Source: Bdellovibrionales bacterium (GTDB taxonomy: Bacteria > Bdellovibrionota > Bdellovibrionia > Bdellovibrionales > UBA1609). Taken from it: a DNA stretch of 6,031 nucleotides. Below, piece by piece: positions 5,965-6,031 of this stretch; the stretch's first letter is position 1; the number at the start of each line of letters is the position of its first letter. Made by a program: the position numbers and the translations under genes. The stretch covers positions 1 through 6,031 of the forward strand of contig JAGRAA010000072.1 of the NCBI GenBank assembly GCA_020435185.1. Direction: 5' to 3'. The notes beneath the pieces were generated by a model. The model saw nothing but the letters and a program-made list of their open reading frames with translations, did no database searches and was not told where the DNA came from.

Positions 5965-5991
5965 AAAAAAGAGCGAATCAAACTCGCTCTT
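5963..5991 (-). terminator. Intrinsic terminator oriented for a minus-strand gene
   Basis: An 8-bp perfect stem, AAGAGCGA (5969-5976) with TCGCTCTT (5984-5991), and a 7-nt loop. Read on the minus strand it is followed directly by a run of T (8 A's at 5963-5970 on the plus strand), a textbook intrinsic terminator. On the plus strand only TTAATT follows, so it would stop the outer-membrane protein transcript less well. It overlaps that gene's TAA at 5962-5964. Confidence 0.75.
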
Positions 5992-6031
5992 AATTGGGGC
6001 AAGGGGAATAAAAGGTACGGACACACTTTGG

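Overview
The window is AT-rich (about 40% GC by eye) and gene-dense, with many exported proteins of unknown function. A TIGR02147/DUF4423-type regulator (a family I know mainly from Bdellovibrio-like predators and Fibrobacter), a stand-alone secreted FecR-domain protein and short outer-membrane-type proteins together suggest a low-GC member of the Bdellovibrionota. This placement is an inference from protein families; no marker gene in the window fixes it.

Layout from left to right. (1) The 3' three quarters of an MFS transporter of the metabolite:H+ symporter type (+ strand, cut by the window start). (2) Converging on it with only 8 nt between the stop codons is a two-gene minus-strand operon encoding two signal-peptide proteins: a 335-aa cysteine-free protein with a C-terminal coiled coil, then a 250-aa protein with four cysteines in its mature part. 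The second gene's ribosome binding site overlaps the first gene's stop codon. (3) Divergent from the operon, across a 184-nt AT-rich region, is a TIGR02147-family DNA-binding protein (+ strand). The two predicted promoters share one palindromic ATTATAAT box, so the regulator and the operon probably compete for or share control. (4) After the regulator come three exact 12-bp tandem repeats, then a complete tRNA-His(GTG) gene on the minus strand with its own near-consensus promoter. (5) Upstream of the tRNA on the same strand is a 392-aa secreted FecR-domain protein with eight cysteines on each side of a cysteine-free core. (6) Divergent from it is a 207-aa predicted outer-membrane beta-barrel protein (+ strand), followed by a strong hairpin whose T-tract lies on the minus strand and so seems to serve an unseen minus-strand gene beyond the right edge.

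The most interesting unit is the regulator with its divergent two-gene secreted operon (about 1000-3780). It looks like a self-contained envelope or secretion module with unknown targets. No mobile element, CRISPR array, phage gene or defence gene is visible.
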